DNA from: Burkholderiales bacterium
GTDB taxonomy: Bacteria > Pseudomonadota > Gammaproteobacteria > Burkholderiales > Burkholderiaceae_C
Direction: 5' to 3'
Assembly (NCBI GenBank): GCA_016703325.1
Contig: JADJCH010000062.1
Location: forward strand, 310,001 to 374,000
Length of the DNA: 64,000 bases
Made by a program: the position numbers and the translations under genes. Shown in pieces: positions 63,425 through 64,000 of the stretch. Within the stretch, counting starts at the first letter, position 1, and each line of letters opens with the position of its first letter. The notes below the pieces were generated by a model. It did no database searches, was not told the origin of the DNA, and worked only from the letters and a program-made list of their open reading frames with translations.

Positions 63425-64000
63425 TCAGATCACCTTGGCTTCGTTCTTGAGCTTGTTCACCAGCGTCGCGACGTCCGGCACCTTCACCCCGGCGCCGCGC
63501 TTGGGTGGCTCGCTGACCTTCAGCGTCTTCAGCCGCGGCGCCACGTCCACACCCAGGTCGGCGGGTTTGACGGTCTCCAGCGGCTTCTTCTTGGCCTTCA
63601 TGATGTTGGGCAGCGTCACGTAGCGCGGCTCGTTCAGGCGCAGGTCGGTGGTCACGATGGCCGGCAGGCTCACGCTCACCGTCTCCAGGCCGCCGTCGAT
63701 TTCGCGCGTCACGGTGGCGCGGCCATCCGCAACCTCGACCTTGGAAGCAAAGGTGGCCTGCGGCAGGTCCGCCAGCGCCGCCAGCATCTGGCCGGTCTGG
63801 TTGCAGTCGTCGTCGATGGCCTGCTTGCCCAGGATCACCAGGCCCGGCTGTTCCTTGTCCACCAGCGCCTTGAGCAGCTTGGCCACCGCCAGCGGCTGCA
63901 GCTCGTCCGCACACTCGACCAGGATGGCGCGGTCCGCGCCGATGGCCATGGCGGTGCGCAGGGTTTCCTGGCACTGCGTGACACCGCAGGACACCGCGAT
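63425..64000 (-). CDS. etfB: Electron transfer flavoprotein beta subunit (partial, 5' end outside window)
   Basis: The C-terminal 191 residues of EtfB; the reading frame stays open through the window edge, so the true start lies beyond base 64000. Recognisable EtfB stretches are AVSCGVTQCQETLRTAMAIGADRAI, KQAIDDDCNQTGQMLAALADLPQATFAS, and the recognition loop LRLNEPRYVTLPNIMKAKKKPLE, whose Leu contacts acyl-CoA dehydrogenases. It would be upstream of ETF-QO and etfA. Confidence 0.95.
   Translation of the reverse strand: MAVSCGVTQCQETLRTAMAIGADRAILVECADELQPLAVAKLLKALVDKEQPGLVILGKQAIDDDCNQTGQMLAALADLPQATFASKVEVADGRATVTREIDGGLETVSVSLPAIVTTDLRLNEPRYVTLPNIMKAKKKPLETVKPADLGVDVAPRLKTLKVSEPPKRGAGVKVPDVATLVNKLKNEAKVI

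Noticed and set aside
1..64000. CRISPR arrays, tRNA or rRNA genes, insertion sequences, prophage
   Set aside because: No regularly spaced direct repeats outside coding sequence, no tRNA-like cloverleaf, no transposase or integrase frame was recognised. The only long repeats are protein-coding units.

Overview
The window is a GC-rich bacterial chromosome segment. Its gene content (ftsY, ubiE, the 1312-residue FAD/Fe-S oxidase with an adjacent DUF971 gene, an exosortase-type exopolysaccharide operon, a LEPR-XLL giant protein) suggests a betaproteobacterium of the order Burkholderiales, perhaps near the Leptothrix/Sphaerotilus/Rubrivivax/Ideonella group. The taxonomic call is inference from protein style, not a search. 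No rRNA, tRNA, CRISPR array, insertion sequence or prophage was recognised.

Layout. 1-1.1 kb: ftsY. 1.1-10.3 kb (minus): exopolysaccharide assembly operon of the PEP-CTERM/XrtA-associated type: priming sugar transferase (apparent frameshift), outer-membrane export lipoprotein, chain-length protein, tyrosine autokinase, beta-barrel protein, and an ExeA-like ATPase fused to a degenerate UDP-GlcNAc 2-epimerase-like domain. 10.6-15.8 kb (minus): FAD/Fe-S oxidase, DUF971 protein, ubiE. 16-31.5 kb: a phosphate-starvation neighbourhood with ugpBAEC-ugpQ, ZIP transporter, dienelactone hydrolase, ppx, ppk, tusA, phoX, olsB and galU. Pho-box-like direct repeats with an exact 11-bp period precede ugpB, ppk, phoX and olsB. 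31.6-35.4 kb: a 2-hydroxyacid-dehydrogenase-like pseudoenzyme and valS (apparent frameshift).

35.6-56.2 kb (minus) is the most unusual part: a tightly packed set encoding a GAF-HlyD adaptor, a PqqD-like/M50 protease/HlyD fusion, a shortened SecA paralogue, a second HlyD-type adaptor, a giant (~3965 residue) LEPR-XLL/DUF4347 repeat protein, and a membrane diguanylate cyclase. A divergent EAL gene with degenerate receiver and GGDEF domains flanks it. I read this as a candidate dedicated export system for a c-di-GMP-linked giant adhesin. 58.2-64 kb: a winged-helix regulator, an acyl-CoA ligase, etfA, ETF-quinone oxidoreductase and a partial etfB, together a fatty-acid oxidation and electron-transfer group.

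Three long genes (sugar transferase, giant protein, valS) are each interrupted by a 1-2 base shift, and one adhesin repeat lacks about 114 bp. The shift in valS, which is essential, argues that at least some of these are sequencing or assembly errors. The gene models here are given across the shifts.
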